Part shown: piece after piece, positions 1 through 9,865 of the stretch
Layout of the letters: the number at the start of each line of letters is the position of its first letter
How positions within the stretch are numbered: position 1 is the first letter of the stretch
NCBI GenBank assembly: GCA_003574885.1
Contig: PJFC01000007.1
Span: 1 to 64,000 of the forward strand
Direction: 5' to 3'
Source of the DNA: Geobacter sp.
GTDB lineage: Bacteria > Desulfobacterota > Desulfuromonadia > Geobacterales > Geobacteraceae
Length of the DNA: 64,000 bases
Translations under genes and position numbers: made by a program
The notes under the pieces: model-generated
Database searches by the model: none
The model's input: only the letters and a program-made list of their open reading frames with translations
Told to the model about the DNA's origin: nothing

Positions 1-31
1 TAGTTCAACTAGTTATTGACCAGTTTCCCTA

Positions 32-105
32 TACAAGAAACTTATTTCCTTTATAAGAAATATATTTCTTTTACAAGAAACTTGCATGGTTACCTATATA
101 AGTAA
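32..105. repeat. Phased AT-rich direct repeats (TAYAAGAAA)
   Basis: The 9-mer TAYAAGAAA starts at 32, 52 and 72, exactly 20 bp apart, and a degenerate fourth copy (TATAAGTAA) starts at 97. The array lies just beyond the stop of the leftward gene at 107-481 and at the window edge, so it may be the upstream control region of a gene to the left. The 20-bp period is two helical turns, as for iterons or multi-site operators. Only the repeat itself is seen; function is inference. Confidence 0.55.
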
Positions 106-106
106 T

Positions 107-481
107 TTACGGCTTCTTGCGGCTATGAAGAAATTCTCCCGGAATTCTTGACTCAAGCTCCGTTCCCCGTATCTTACCATACGGCACCAGCCATACTTTT
201 GCTTCCGGGTCCCATTTTGCCCGCGCCTTACGGAGCCGTTCCCGCAAGTCGGTTTCCTCGAACTTCACCACAACCGGTGCAAGGTCGTCATCCCTGAACC
301 GGAACGGCGGCTGCCACGGCCTCTCTTCGACAATCAGCTCAACGGTCTTGAACCTGGTTTTGCGCGTCTCGTCGTAGCGATAACGAACGCAGAGCAGCTT
401 GTCCCCGTACTGTTCCAGCAAGCGCTTGGTTCCGTTCTGCCCAGGTTTCAGGTGACAGTATGATTTCATCTCCTTCAGCAT
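107..481 (-). CDS. Hypothetical protein, 124 aa
   Basis: Small basic soluble protein with no signal peptide or membrane segment. It opens with a lysine/glycine-rich stretch (LKPGQNGTKRL), continues with a strand-rich, arginine-rich middle (CVRYRYDE) and ends in a tryptophan-containing KVWLVPYGKI segment that suggests a small beta-rich fold. I do not recognise a named family and assign no function. It stands alone: phased AT repeats follow its stop and a 377-bp gene-free stretch precedes it. The start used is the first ATG of the frame; an internal ATG three codons in is an alternative. Confidence 0.6.
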   Translation of the reverse strand: MLKEMKSYCHLKPGQNGTKRLLEQYGDKLLCVRYRYDETRKTRFKTVELIVEERPWQPPFRFRDDDLAPVVVKFEETDLRERLRKARAKWDPEAKVWLVPYGKIRGTELESRIPGEFLHSRKKP

Positions 482-858
482 GGGTTCCTTCCGGGTATGT
501 GACGTCGCACCGCTGCCCGTCTCGTCACGCTCCCTGTACCGATATGAGTTGTAAAATCTCCTCGAAATATACGCATTCCCCGGCAGCCTGTAAATTAAAA
601 TATTTCAAGCAAATAAGCGGCGAAGTCCACCCCATGCGTGTGAGATGAACACCGTCTGTTATTTCTTCGGCCTGACTACTCGACATTCCCCCCTCCTACC
701 TCCCCCCTCCGGGGTGAGAACACTTTGCCCTCCCGCAACCTCTCCCTGAAGAACAACCCATCTGAGCCTACAGAGGCCCGCCTATTTCGTTGACACCCCC
801 CGGGAGCCCGTGATAAATTCGCCACTTATACGAGCATCCTCGAACCGGGAGTCGTTCC
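482..858. other. Gene-free stretch with probable MCP promoter
   Basis: No convincing gene is seen; a short rightward frame at 460-648 has no SD and low-complexity content. The left part is AT-rich around 590-615 and could hold the promoter of the leftward gene. On the + strand TTGACA at 790-795 is followed after 16 bp by GATAAA at 812-817, a plausible sigma-70 promoter about 40 bp upstream of the MCP start. Confidence 0.4.
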
Positions 859-2562
859 ATGAACCTGCGCACCTATCTGTCGTCCCTTCGAAGCACCTAT
901 TATTTCATGCTCAGCTTCGGCCTCCTCATGGGACTCATCTTTCCGTTCTATTCAGCTCTCTTCTTCGGCTCCCGCGCCTTTACCCCCCTGTACGTGATCG
1001 GTTGCCTCGTCGCCGGCGTTCTGGTCGGCTCCTTCTGCTACTACATAATCAAGCAGGTGATGAAGATTTACCTTGAGCGCCAATGGCAGGCGTTGAGCAG
1101 GCTGGCCACCAGCGACTGCGATACCGTTCTCACCGGCAAGGGTGACGAGTTGAATGCGCTCATGGGGTGTTACGACACAGTGCTGGAGAAGGTCCTCTCC
1201 ATGGTGAAAAACATCTCGATCCTTATGGACAAGTCAGCTCCGCTCAACAGACACCTGCAGGAAAAATCGCTTACCATGGTGACGGGAAACGAGCAACAGG
1301 CGGCAAAGGAAGAAGAAACCCTGCGGGCCGTGGAAGAGATGAATACCTTCCTGAACGTCCTCATCCGGGAGATCGAGGAACTGGCGGTGCGAACCGACGA
1401 GCGGGCGTCAATTTCGACGGAGATGAGCGCCACGACCGATACCATCGCCGAAAACATCAAGGACTATTCCTCTGCGGTGCTGGAGACCTCCGCCTCCATC
1501 GAAGAGATGGCGGTCAGCATCCGGCAGTCCGCGGACAACATAGAGGCGCTGGCGGTATCCACCGAGCAGACGTCGAGTTCCATCACCCAGATCAGCGCCG
1601 CTATCAGCAATGTCCGGGACAATGCCCAGCGGACCGCCGAGTGCTCCGAAGGTGTCCGCAAGCAGGCAGTAGACGGACTGCAGTCAATGGCATCGACCAT
1701 CAAGGCCATGAACGCCATCGAAAAAAGCACCGAGGAATCGTACGAAGCCATCCATCGACTTTCCGTGCATTCGGCACGCATCGGCAGCTTTCTCGAAGTG
1801 ATCCAGGAGGTGGTGGAGCAGACCAATCTCCTCTCCCTCAACGCCTCCATCATCGCCGCCCAGGCAGGGGAACGGGGGAAGGCGTTTGCCGTGGTGGCCG
1901 AAGAGGTCCGCTCCCTGGCCCACCGTACAGCCCAATCAGCACGGGAGATTGACGACCTGGTAAAGGGTATCCAGAAAGAGACTGCGGCGGTGCAGAGTTC
2001 GGTATCCCAGGGGAAGGATCGGATCAAGGAAGGGGTGAAAATCTCCGCCCTTACCAACGAAGCCCTGGTAAGGATCGAGGCAGGGGCCGAGGAGGCCTCC
2101 AGCATGGTGCAGAAGATTGCCACCGCAACCGTGGAGCAGGCTTCCGGCAGCCGGCTCATCACCGACGAGGCGGCAAAGAACCTGGACCGGGTAAAACAGG
2201 TGACGAGGGCTACCCAGGAGCAGGAGCGGGGGATCAGCATGATCGTCAAGGCGCTGGAGCAGATGCGGCTCCTCTCCCAGAAGATCACCAATTCGGCCCA
2301 GGAGCAGTCGCGGGGGAATCGTCTCTATCTCAAGAGCGTGCTTGAGGACAACGAAAAGGTCAAGAGGCTGCGTGATACGAGCATCCAGCAGATTATGATG
2401 GGGGATGTGCTACTGAACTACGTGCGTGAAGCGGGGCGGCTCATAGAGTCGAACGCTGCCCTGGCGAAGCAGAACATGGAAGAAATTGAGGCCATCACCG
2501 GCCTGAACAGCAAGCTCCAGAAAGAACTCAGCCCCTTCAGATCTCAAGATGGAGAACCCTGA
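859..2562 (+). CDS. Methyl-accepting chemotaxis protein without periplasmic sensor
   Basis: Predicted inner-membrane chemoreceptor of 567 aa. Two hydrophobic helices (about residues 15-35 and 43-65) are separated by only about eight residues, so there is no periplasmic ligand domain. A HAMP-like linker and a long coiled coil follow, with the signalling hairpin at about 315-355 ([10 protein letters not shown] then [18 protein letters not shown]). The hairpin differs slightly from the usual [18 protein letters not shown]. The ATG at 859 is preceded by GGGAG at 7-nt spacing. No che genes lie next to it. Its 3' end overlaps the convergent arsR-type gene by 26 bp. It may sense a cytoplasmic or membrane signal, which is inference. 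Confidence 0.93.
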   Translation: MNLRTYLSSLRSTYYFMLSFGLLMGLIFPFYSALFFGSRAFTPLYVIGCLVAGVLVGSFCYYIIKQVMKIYLERQWQALSRLATSDCDTVLTGKGDELNALMGCYDTVLEKVLSMVKNISILMDKSAPLNRHLQEKSLTMVTGNEQQAAKEEETLRAVEEMNTFLNVLIREIEELAVRTDERASISTEMSATTDTIAENIKDYSSAVLETSASIEEMAVSIRQSADNIEALAVSTEQTSSSITQISAAISNVRDNAQRTAECSEGVRKQAVDGLQSMASTIKAMNAIEKSTEESYEAIHRLSVHSARIGSFLEVIQEVVEQTNLLSLNASIIAAQAGERGKAFAVVAEEVRSLAHRTAQSAREIDDLVKGIQKETAAVQSSVSQGKDRIKEGVKISALTNEALVRIEAGAEEASSMVQKIATATVEQASGSRLITDEAAKNLDRVKQVTRATQEQERGISMIVKALEQMRLLSQKITNSAQEQSRGNRLYLKSVLEDNEKVKRLRDTSIQQIMMGDVLLNYVREAGRLIESNAALAKQNMEEIEAITGLNSKLQKELSPFRSQDGEP

Positions 2563-2809
2563 CCAACTCCGCAAGCATCTCACTACGCAGGGCGTAATGG
2601 ATCCGAGTGCCGTCCCGACGGGCCTCCACGATGCCGTGCTCCTTCATCACCTTGAGATGCTGGGACACCACCGCCTGGGACATATTCAGGCACTCCCAGA
2701 TATCCTTCACGCACGCCCCTTCCCTTGCCAGTCCAGCAACAATCCTGAGCCGCACCGGATGACCCAGTACCTTGAGCAGCGACGCCTTTTCCTGAAAACT
2801 GTTGTCCAT
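2537..2809 (-). CDS. ArsR/SmtB-family transcriptional regulator
   Basis: Winged-helix repressor of 90 aa, typical of the family. The recognition region is [25 protein letters not shown]. Two cysteines (C33 and C40, in ACVKDIWEC) sit where many ArsR proteins place sensing thiols in or near helix 3, though the classical CVC metal box is absent. The start is ATG with AAGGA at 8 nt. It is the last gene of the leftward RND/redox run, directly after a rhodanese, a pairing reminiscent of sulfide- or persulfide-sensing ArsR regulators (BigR/YgaV/SqrR type). It is a natural candidate to bind the palindrome in the operon promoter at 11244-11265. The ligand is unknown. Confidence 0.9.
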   Translation of the reverse strand: MDNSFQEKASLLKVLGHPVRLRIVAGLAREGACVKDIWECLNMSQAVVSQHLKVMKEHGIVEARRDGTRIHYALRSEMLAELVRVLHLEI

Positions 2810-2853
2810 ATATACATTCCTTCTTTCCCGAATCCGTGGGGGGTGAGCGCCCC

Positions 2854-2873
2854 TGGAGCGAATGTGCCCGAGA
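2854..2873. repeat. 20-bp sequence repeated at 21400-21419
   Basis: TGGAGCGAATGTGCCCGAGA occurs here, between the arsR-type gene and the rhodanese stop codon, and again identically at 21400-21419 upstream of the dodecin gene. Twenty identical bases in two intergenic sites point to a dispersed element; this copy appears to be a fragment of the longer structured element seen at 21388-21488. Confidence 0.6.
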
Positions 2874-2879
2874 AGATTT

Positions 2880-3257
2880 CTAGCGAGAGAGAGGGTAGCC
2901 GCTGCGATACCAACCGACTATCCCGTCCTGCATGTTGTAGACCTCCCGGTATCCGTTTCCCGCCAGATACCCAGCCACCAGCCCTGAACGGGAACCGACC
3001 GCGCAGTAGACAAGCACCGGCCGGTTCTTCGGGATCTCGCCCAACCGCCGCTCGATCTCGTTAACGGGGATCAGGACCGATCCCGCCAGACGTGCCTGAC
3101 GGTACTCGTCCGGCGTCCGGACATCCAGCAGATAGACCGACCTGTTCTTTGCCAACAGCCCTCTGGCGTCGCGGGACACAATGTTTTTGTAACCCGCCGC
3201 AAAAGCCATACTCACCAGGGCCGTCACCATTGCGGCAACAACGAGCACCATTTTCAT
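2880..3257 (-). CDS. Exported rhodanese-domain protein
   Basis: Single-domain rhodanese of 125 aa with an N-terminal signal sequence (hydrophobic residues 3-20, ending AFA), so it probably acts in the periplasm or on the membrane. The catalytic cysteine is C85 in the loop YCAVGSRSG, and LLDVRTPDEY is the usual strand before it. Rhodaneses carry sulfane sulfur as a cysteine persulfide. The start chosen is the ATG at 3257, with GAGAGG ten bases upstream; an in-frame ATG at 3287 is the alternative. It belongs to the leftward redox run and precedes the ArsR regulator. Confidence 0.88.
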   Translation of the reverse strand: MKMVLVVAAMVTALVSMAFAAGYKNIVSRDARGLLAKNRSVYLLDVRTPDEYRQARLAGSVLIPVNEIERRLGEIPKNRPVLVYCAVGSRSGLVAGYLAGNGYREVYNMQDGIVGWYRSGYPLSR

Positions 3258-3321
3258 CGACACATAACCTCTCTTGTTTACGGCCATGAGTTCAGCCGGA
3301 TGACTTTGCTGTTGAACCGGA

Positions 3322-4152
3322 TCAGACTTCCAGCGTGTAGCCGACCTGTGCCGGATGAAACTCTGCCGGGAACTCCCGGGACAGTCGCGCCGCCGCAGTG
3401 AAACCGGTACAGTGACTGACACAGAGCTTCCGCACGCCATAGCCGCGCAGGGCTTTTATCGTCTCTTCCAACTGCTCCGGCGAAGAAAAGCCGAGATGGG
3501 TACCGCCGACCACGGCATAGACCTTCGAAACCCCCGTCTTTTCCCGCGCCAGATCCATGGTATTGACAACCCCCGCATGGCAGCAACCGAGCAGCAGAAC
3601 GAGCCCCTTGCCGGTGCTTATGATAAGGGACTGGTCGTCCGGCAGGGTATCGACGCTGCACCCTTTCTCGTCGCAGTAGAGACCGCTGTCCCCCTTTTCG
3701 AACGGGGTCAGGCGCGGCACCTCGCCGGTGAGAAAGAGTCCCGGTCCAACCTCCCGAAAGGATGATGAAAGATCGAAGGTAGCGCCGAGTTTGAGCAGTT
3801 CCGCCTCACCAAAGGGAATGCCGATGGCGACGCTATCCCCTGTATCCTTCACCCGGTAGCGGCATGCGAAGACCGATGGATGGGCCAGCACCTCCTTCGG
3901 CCCGCAGGTCTGCAGAAGGGGCTTCAGACCGCCGGTATGGTCGTAGTGGCCATGGGAAAGAATCACCCGCTCTGTCCGGCAGAGGTTCTTCCCCATCCGA
4001 CGGGCATTGTTGACCAGGGTCTCCCCCTGGCCGGTATCGAACAGGAGTGCCCCGCCACCGAACTCCACGAAAGCGGCAAACCCGTGCTCTCCAAGGGTGC
4101 CGGTCATGGGGCCGACACTGTTGTCACACAGAATGGTAATCCGGTAGCTCAT
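3322..4152 (-). CDS. Metallo-beta-lactamase-fold hydrolase
   Basis: A 276-aa cytoplasmic protein with the di-metal motif SHGHYDHTGG near residue 88, further histidines at GCCHAG and GGTHLG, and a C-terminal VSHCTG. The overall pattern fits the branch annotated as 7,8-dihydropterin-6-methyl-4-(beta-D-ribofuranosyl)aminobenzene 5'-phosphate synthase-like rather than persulfide dioxygenases. The ATG at 4152 is preceded by GGAGGGCACC. The neighbours (rhodanese, YgaP-like segment, DUF302) suggest a thiol or sulfur detoxification context, but the substrate cannot be read from sequence. Confidence 0.88.
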   Translation of the reverse strand: MSYRITILCDNSVGPMTGTLGEHGFAAFVEFGGGALLFDTGQGETLVNNARRMGKNLCRTERVILSHGHYDHTGGLKPLLQTCGPKEVLAHPSVFACRYRVKDTGDSVAIGIPFGEAELLKLGATFDLSSSFREVGPGLFLTGEVPRLTPFEKGDSGLYCDEKGCSVDTLPDDQSLIISTGKGLVLLLGCCHAGVVNTMDLAREKTGVSKVYAVVGGTHLGFSSPEQLEETIKALRGYGVRKLCVSHCTGFTAAARLSREFPAEFHPAQVGYTLEV

Positions 4153-4234
4153 GGTGCCCTCCTGCCATATTGCAACTCTGATAGTGAACGTTTCAACGTG
4201 TTCTATCACGTCTCACGAGATACCAGATCCGCTC

Positions 4235-4447
4235 CTATTTCCCGCAGCAATCTTTCGGGAACCTGGGTACTCCAGCCTTCTCCAGAATGGTAATCATGGG
4301 GCACCAGTTGGTAAATCCCGACTGGAACAGGTTGAGCCCGACGAAACCGGTGAACCAGAGCCAGTTTATGTTATGGAAATGGGCCAGCAGCAGTGACAGG
4401 ACGATAAAGCTGCCGGCGATGATTCTAAGCAGTCGGTCTACGTACAT
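4235..4447 (-). CDS. Small membrane protein, DUF2892 / YgaP-like C-terminal domain
   Basis: A 70-aa protein with two hydrophobic segments (about residues 8-24 and 28-40) and a C-terminal cysteine cluster ([13 protein letters not shown] then DCCGK). This matches the DUF2892 domain which, in E. coli YgaP, is fused to a rhodanese; here the two are separate genes of one operon. The SD AAGGAG is 9 nt from the ATG. It probably anchors or partners a sulfur-carrier protein at the inner membrane, inferred from the YgaP architecture. Confidence 0.8.
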   Translation of the reverse strand: MYVDRLLRIIAGSFIVLSLLLAHFHNINWLWFTGFVGLNLFQSGFTNWCPMITILEKAGVPRFPKDCCGK

Positions 4448-4504
4448 TGTTTTTTCTCCTTATTGCTGAGTAAACAGGTGTGAGCTTCCACCTGCAGGTA
4501 ACAT

Positions 4505-4903
4505 TCACAGGGCGGCAAGCACCCGCTCCATCTTTTCCCTCACCTTGCGTGCCAGGTCGTTCAACGCTGGGTTGCCGATGACGCCGAGGGTTGCCACCGG
4601 GTCCATGGCCATCACCACCGTTTGCCCGTCGTCACCGGTGTAGACTACCACGTTGCAGGGAAGCAGCGTCCCGATGTTGAGTTCCCGTCCGAAGGCCTCC
4701 CAGGCGAGGGGGGGATTGCAGGCACCGAGGATGATGTAGTCGCGGAAGTCCCGGCCGAGCTTCTCCCTGAACTTTTCCTTGATGTCGATTTCGGTGAGAA
4801 CACCGAAACCTTCCTTCTGGAGTTCCTCCCGTACCTTTCGTTCCGCTTCTGCATAGGGGAGTGAAACGGTCCTGCCGAACGCATACGCAGTCGTCAATTC
4901 CAT
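4505..4903 (-). CDS. DUF302 domain protein
   Basis: A 132-aa soluble protein covering one DUF302 domain: an N-terminal VREELQKEGFGVLTEIDI strand-turn, a central ACNPPLAWEAF segment with a conserved cysteine, and LLPCNVVVYT. No signal peptide is present. The start ATG has AAGGAGG at 7 nt. DUF302 proteins are often found beside sulfur-oxidation or RND efflux genes, as here; the biochemical role is unknown. Confidence 0.87.
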   Translation of the reverse strand: MELTTAYAFGRTVSLPYAEAERKVREELQKEGFGVLTEIDIKEKFREKLGRDFRDYIILGACNPPLAWEAFGRELNIGTLLPCNVVVYTGDDGQTVVMAMDPVATLGVIGNPALNDLARKVREKMERVLAAL

Positions 4904-4960
4904 GTCCTGCCTCCTTTTTTCCCTTGTGTCACGGTGAAACGGCCAGGCCCGCGATCCAAC

Positions 4961-5386
4961 CTACTTCTCCAGCAACTCTGCCGCTTTCCCCGCCACAGCT
5001 CCCGTCAGTTCGGCACATATTCCCTTGTGATTGGCTCGGACGACCTTGCAACAAGTGGCACCGTACTGGCTCTTGAACCAGTGATGAAGCTCCTGGGTCA
5101 GCTTGCTGACCTGGCGCTTGTCGTGGGGAAGGACCAGGCCGATTGCCATGGTTCCTCCCACCACGGCCCCGCAGAGGCAGCCGGTACCCGATCCGCCGCC
5201 AAAGCCGCCCGCCATCTCAACCACCGAGTCGGGAATCTCCGGCCGCAAGTTGTTCTTTACCGCCATGAGCGCCGCCTCGGCACAGTTCATCCTGCCCGAA
5301 CGATAGAACCCTTCCGCCTCCAACGCCACCTTTTCTGCCAGTCCCAACCCTTCGTTCACAACCGGTTTCTCTTTCTGCCAGAACAT
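4961..5386 (-). CDS. C_GCAxxG_C_C family protein (putative redox protein)
   Basis: A 141-aa protein carrying the family signature: NCAEAA around C35, GCLCGAVVGG around C70/C72, and a later CCK pair. The conserved cysteines imply metal or redox cofactor binding; the family is uncharacterised. The start chosen is the ATG at 5386 with AAAGGAG at 6 nt; the longer reading frame would run back into the pump gene. It sits between the pump and the DUF302 gene, in the same direction. Confidence 0.86.
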   Translation of the reverse strand: MFWQKEKPVVNEGLGLAEKVALEAEGFYRSGRMNCAEAALMAVKNNLRPEIPDSVVEMAGGFGGGSGTGCLCGAVVGGTMAIGLVLPHDKRQVSKLTQELHHWFKSQYGATCCKVVRANHKGICAELTGAVAGKAAELLEK

Positions 5387-5417
5387 CGCATCTCCTTTGT
5401 ACAGTTTGTCGCTCACA

Positions 5418-8400
5418 TCAAGCTCCGCCTTTTGCCGCCTTTTGCCGCTCCTGATGCCGCTGGAACAGGAAGTAGAGGAGCGGGATGGTAACCATGGAGA
5501 GGGCTGTGGAAGCCACCTCGCCACACATCAGGGCAATGGCCAGCCCCTGGAAGATCGGGTCGAAAATAATGACCACGCTCCCCACCACGACAGCCGCTGC
5601 GGTGAGAAGAATGGGCCGAAACCTGACCGCGCCGGCATCGATGATCGCCTCGTCCAGCGGCATCCCTTCCGCGCGCCTGAGTTCCGTAAAGTCGATCAGA
5701 ATGATGGAGTTCCGGACGATGATGCCTGCCAGGGCGATAAAGCCGATCATGCTGGTTGCGGTGAAAAAGGCGCCGAACAGGGCATGACCGGGGAGAATGC
5801 CGATCAGGGTGAGGGGGATGGGAGCCATGATGACGAGCGGTGTGGTGAAATTCCGGAACCAGGCCACCACCAGGACATAAATCAGCACCATGACCGCGGC
5901 AAAGGCAATCCCCAGGTCGCGGAAAACTTCATAGGTTATGTGCCATTCGCCGTCCCACTTGAGCCCTACCTTATCCTCGCTCCATGGCTGCCGTGACGCA
6001 AGCTGCTCGATGTGGTACCCCCCCGGCATCTTGATGGCATCGACCTCTTTCTGCATCTTGAGGATGGCATAGACCGGCGCCTCGATCACCCCGGCAACGT
6101 CGCCGGTGACATAGATGACGCTCTTCAGATTTTTCCGGTAGAGAGTCTTGTCCTCGTTCTGCCGTGTCACCCTCACCAGCTGGGAAAGGGGGACACTCCC
6201 TCTCGGCCCCGGAATATAGATGGAGGATAGTGCATCGATGGAGCTCCGTTGCGCTACCGGCAGCCTGAGATTTATTGCAACCGGCTCCTTCTCCTTGGGG
6301 AGATGGACAAGACCGGCATCCATGCCGTTCAGGGCTATGGTGAGGGTCTTCGCCACATCGTCGGTAGATATGCCGGCCAGCGCCGCCTTCTCCTTATCCA
6401 CCGCAAAGCTGTACTTCAGCTGGTCGTCTTCCACATACCAGTCGGTATCGACCACACCGGGAGTCTTGAGGAAGATCTCCTTAACCTTGCGGGCAATGTC
6501 CATCCGGGTCGCCTCGTCGGGGCCATACACCTCGGCCACCAGCGTGGAAAGGACAGGCGGGCCGGGGGGAATCTCCGCCACCTTGACACGTGCTCCGTAC
6601 TTGTCCGCAATCGTCTTGACCAGAGGCCGGATCCGTTTGGCGATGTCGTGGGACTGATCCTTCCGGTCTCCCTTGGGAGTGAGGTTCACCTGCAGATCGG
6701 CCACGTTTGCGCCATTGCGGAGATAATAATGCCGGACGAGGCCGTTGAAGTTGAACGGTGCCGAAATACCGACATAGGTCTGGAAATCGGTCACCTCCGG
6801 CACGTTGCGCAGCGCCGCCCCCATCTCGCCGGCTATCCGCGCCGTCTCCTCCAGGGTGGTGCCGTTGGGCGCATCGACAATCAGCTGCAATTCGTTCTTG
6901 TTGTCGAACGGGAGCATCTTGACCGTCACCAGTTTGAAGTAGATGAGGGAACAGGAGGCAAGCAGGAGCACGACCACCGTCGTAAGGAAACCGTAGCGAA
7001 GCGTCGGCGTGTGGATCAGCGGCCCCATGATCCGGCGGTAGAACGACGTAAGCCACATTTCACTGGCGGTTTCGTGAGCCCCCTCGTGGGACTCGTTGCG
7101 CATGAAGCGGTAGGAAAAATAGGGGGTGACGATGAAGGCGACCAGCAGGGAGAATATCATCGCCATACTGGCCCCGACCGGAATCGGCCGCATGTAGGGC
7201 CCCATCAGGCCGGAGACGAAGGCCATGGGGAGTATCGAGCCAATGACCGCGAAGGTGGCCAGAATGGTCGGGTTGCCGATCTCGTCCACGGCACGGACCG
7301 CCGCGTCAAGCGGCTTCAGCTTCATGGTGGTGAAATAGCGGTGGATGTTCTCCACCACCACGATGGCGTCATCCACCAGGATACCGATTGAAAAAATGAG
7401 GGCAAACAGCGTGATCCGGTTAAGCGTATAGCCGATGAGGTAGAAGAGGAACAGGGTGATGGACAGGGTGACCGGAATGGCAATGGCTGCCACCGCCCCG
7501 GACCGCCACCCCATGAAAACAGCGATCAGGATGGTGACCGAAATGGCCGCCAGGAACATGTGGAACAGGAGCTCGTTATTCTTCTCCTTGGCCGTCTCGC
7601 CGTAATTGCGCGTGACCGTCACCTTGATATCGTCAGGAATTACCTTCCCCTTGAGAAACTCGACCTTTTTCAGGAGATCCTCGGCAACCCAGGTGGCGTT
7701 GGCCCCTTTACGCTTGGCAACGGAGACGGTAACCGCCGGATAGCTTTCCTGCGGGTTGCCACTGATCCCCTTGGTAGCGGCGGCGGGGCCGGGGGTAAAG
7801 AAGACATAGTCCTTCGGCTCCTCCGGACCGTCAGTGATGGTTGCCACGTCGGCAAGCTTGACCGGCCGCCCCCCTGCGACATTCACCACCAGGTTGCGGA
7901 TTGAATCGGCGCTGTCGAGAAAGGCGCCCGTATCCACCAGGTAGTCGTAGTTGTCGCTCCTGAACGTCCCCGAGGGAAGAGCGAAATTCCCTTTCTGGAG
8001 CGCCCCCATAACCTGGAGGGGCGAAAGCTGGTGGGCCGCCATCCGCCCCGCATCGAGCTGCACCCGGATCTGCCGGGGGAGCCCCCCCTTGATGGCGGTC
8101 TCGGCCACATTGTCGCTTTTCTTCAGCTCATCGCACACTTCCCGCGCTACCCTGCGCATGGTGTAGTGGTCGTAGCGGTCGGACCAGAGGGTAAGGGTCA
8201 GAATGGGGACATCGTCAATGGATTTGGGAACAACCAACGGCTCCAGTGCCCCCGGCGGCAATGACGGTCGATTGCTCATCATCTTGTTGTAGAGCTTGAC
8301 GAGGGATTTTTCCATGTCCTCGCCGACCTTGAAGCGGACGGTGACAATCCCGAGGCCGGAACGGCTGGCGGAATAGACGTACTCCACCCCCTTGATTTCC

Positions 8401-8633
8401 CACATCTTCCCTTCAATCGGCTTGACCACCCGCTCTTCAACTTCCTTTGGCGTGGAACCGGGGAGTGGCAGGTAGATATCTACCATCGGCACCACAATCT
8501 GCGGCTCCTCTTCGCGGGGTGTCATCTGTACCGCAAAAACGCCGAGAAGCAAGGCGGCTCCCACAATCAGCGGGGTCAGCTTCGAATCTATGAAGGCGTG
8601 GGCAATCCTGCCGGCTACACCGAGTTTGTCCAT
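5418..8633 (-). CDS. RND efflux pump inner-membrane permease
   Basis: A 1071-aa proton-driven RND transporter, normal length for the family, with the duplicated 6-TM plus large periplasmic loop layout. The proton-relay region appears as [14 protein letters not shown] in TM4, and the second half contains [13 protein letters not shown]. The start is the ATG at 8633 with GGGAG eight bases upstream; the TTG five codons earlier is less likely. It lies between the membrane-fusion lipoprotein gene and small redox genes in one orientation. Substrate is unknown: the AcrB-like sequence argues against a pure heavy-metal CusA type. Confidence 0.95.
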   Translation of the reverse strand: MDKLGVAGRIAHAFIDSKLTPLIVGAALLLGVFAVQMTPREEEPQIVVPMVDIYLPLPGSTPKEVEERVVKPIEGKMWEIKGVEYVYSASRSGLGIVTVRFKVGEDMEKSLVKLYNKMMSNRPSLPPGALEPLVVPKSIDDVPILTLTLWSDRYDHYTMRRVAREVCDELKKSDNVAETAIKGGLPRQIRVQLDAGRMAAHQLSPLQVMGALQKGNFALPSGTFRSDNYDYLVDTGAFLDSADSIRNLVVNVAGGRPVKLADVATITDGPEEPKDYVFFTPGPAAATKGISGNPQESYPAVTVSVAKRKGANATWVAEDLLKKVEFLKGKVIPDDIKVTVTRNYGETAKEKNNELLFHMFLAAISVTILIAVFMGWRSGAVAAIAIPVTLSITLFLFYLIGYTLNRITLFALIFSIGILVDDAIVVVENIHRYFTTMKLKPLDAAVRAVDEIGNPTILATFAVIGSILPMAFVSGLMGPYMRPIPVGASMAMIFSLLVAFIVTPYFSYRFMRNESHEGAHETASEMWLTSFYRRIMGPLIHTPTLRYGFLTTVVVLLLASCSLIYFKLVTVKMLPFDNKNELQLIVDAPNGTTLEETARIAGEMGAALRNVPEVTDFQTYVGISAPFNFNGLVRHYYLRNGANVADLQVNLTPKGDRKDQSHDIAKRIRPLVKTIADKYGARVKVAEIPPGPPVLSTLVAEVYGPDEATRMDIARKVKEIFLKTPGVVDTDWYVEDDQLKYSFAVDKEKAALAGISTDDVAKTLTIALNGMDAGLVHLPKEKEPVAINLRLPVAQRSSIDALSSIYIPGPRGSVPLSQLVRVTRQNEDKTLYRKNLKSVIYVTGDVAGVIEAPVYAILKMQKEVDAIKMPGGYHIEQLASRQPWSEDKVGLKWDGEWHITYEVFRDLGIAFAAVMVLIYVLVVAWFRNFTTPLVIMAPIPLTLIGILPGHALFGAFFTATSMIGFIALAGIIVRNSIILIDFTELRRAEGMPLDEAIIDAGAVRFRPILLTAAAVVVGSVVIIFDPIFQGLAIALMCGEVASTALSMVTIPLLYFLFQRHQERQKAAKGGA

Positions 8634-8749
8634 TACATCGTCTCCCAAAATCAGTCAAAATCTGCTACAGAGAAAAACCTGAAAGACAAATCAACAGGGA
8701 TTTGCTCTTGATCTACTTCCATTCCCGAGCATCCCCGGGGCAGGTTATC

Positions 8750-9865
8750 CTATTCGATCCGTGCCCCGTCCACCACTTTCTCTACCCCACCGATGACGAT
8801 CTGCTCACCGGCAGAGAGGCCGGAAAGGACCTCCAGCTGGTCACCGACCGGTTTGCCGATCTTGACCAGCCGCATCCGGGCAATCTTATCCTTGTCCACC
8901 ACCCATACCGACGTAAGCGCGCCCCGCTCCACCACCACACCCTTGGGCACCAGCACCCCCTGCCGGCTGCCGACCGGGAACAATGCCCGGCCATAGCTGC
9001 CGGACCTGAGCCCCTTGGCGGCTACGTCAACCTTCACCGTAAAGGTGCGACTGGCAGGATCAACAGTCGGCACCACTTCGGCTATCCGGCCGGTTATCGC
9101 TGTGGAGACACCGTCCACCGCCACCGCCACTTTTTGCCCGACCCGCGCCTTGCCAAGCAATGATTCCGGAGCAGACGCCTCCAGCCGGTAGTTCCCCTCT
9201 TCCTCGACTGTCAGAAGCGGAGCGCCGGGGAAAACCGTCATCCCCACATCAACCGACTTGCCGGTGACTATGCCGTTGATGGGCGAGGTCACCCGATTGT
9301 ACCCCGCCATGGTCCCCGCCGCCTTAGCGCCCTCGCGAGCCTGGGCAAGCCCCGCTTCAGCCCGGGCAAGCCCCTGGGTTGCCATCTGCTGCTCGGCCTT
9401 GCGGGTGTCGAACTCCTGGCGGGTCACCGCCTGTTCCTGTAAAAGCTTGCTGTATCGCTCAAGGGTTACATCCGCGAGCTGCTTGCGGGCTCGAGCCTCT
9501 TCAACACCACCGGACGCCTGTTCCACCCCCGCTCGGGCACCTGCTGCGCCTGCCACGGTCTCAGTGGCCTGCAGCGTAACCAGCAGCTTCCCCCTGCCGA
9601 CCCGGTCCCCTTCCCTCACCAGCACCGCAGTAACTGTTCCGGGAATGCGCGCGGCGATCATCGCAGAATTGCGGGCGCGAACCGTCCCGACCGCCTCCAG
9701 CTGATCGGGGATTGCCGTGGCGGTAACCGCCTGCACCGTAACACCCTTCACCACCGGTGGTGCCGTTACCGTGGTGCCCTCTTTTCCATTTCCGCCACAG
9801 CCGGCGATTATCAGCATGCTCGCGGCGACGGCCAGAAATGCCGACCTCACAGCAACGTTCCTCAT
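8750..9865 (-). CDS. RND efflux periplasmic adaptor lipoprotein
   Basis: A 371-aa membrane-fusion protein (AcrA/MexA family). The N-terminal signal ends in a lipobox (LIIAGC, C23), so it is anchored to the inner-membrane surface. It shows split biotinyl-lipoyl half-motifs (ARIPGTVTAVLVREGDRV and VTSPINGIVTGKSVDVG) flanking an alpha hairpin of about residues 95-170, then a beta-barrel domain. The start ATG overlaps the stop of the TolC gene in an ATGA, with AGGAGG just upstream, so the two are translationally coupled. It joins the RND permease to the outer-membrane channel. Confidence 0.95.
   Translation of the reverse strand: MRNVAVRSAFLAVAASMLIIAGCGGNGKEGTTVTAPPVVKGVTVQAVTATAIPDQLEAVGTVRARNSAMIAARIPGTVTAVLVREGDRVGRGKLLVTLQATETVAGAAGARAGVEQASGGVEEARARKQLADVTLERYSKLLQEQAVTRQEFDTRKAEQQMATQGLARAEAGLAQAREGAKAAGTMAGYNRVTSPINGIVTGKSVDVGMTVFPGAPLLTVEEEGNYRLEASAPESLLGKARVGQKVAVAVDGVSTAITGRIAEVVPTVDPASRTFTVKVDVAAKGLRSGSYGRALFPVGSRQGVLVPKGVVVERGALTSVWVVDKDKIARMRLVKIGKPVGDQLEVLSGLSAGEQIVIGGVEKVVDGARIE

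Noticed and set aside
460-648. Short rightward frame upstream of the first MCP
   Set aside because: No SD, overlaps the start of the leftward gene, Ser/Cys/His-rich composition typical of a non-coding frame.
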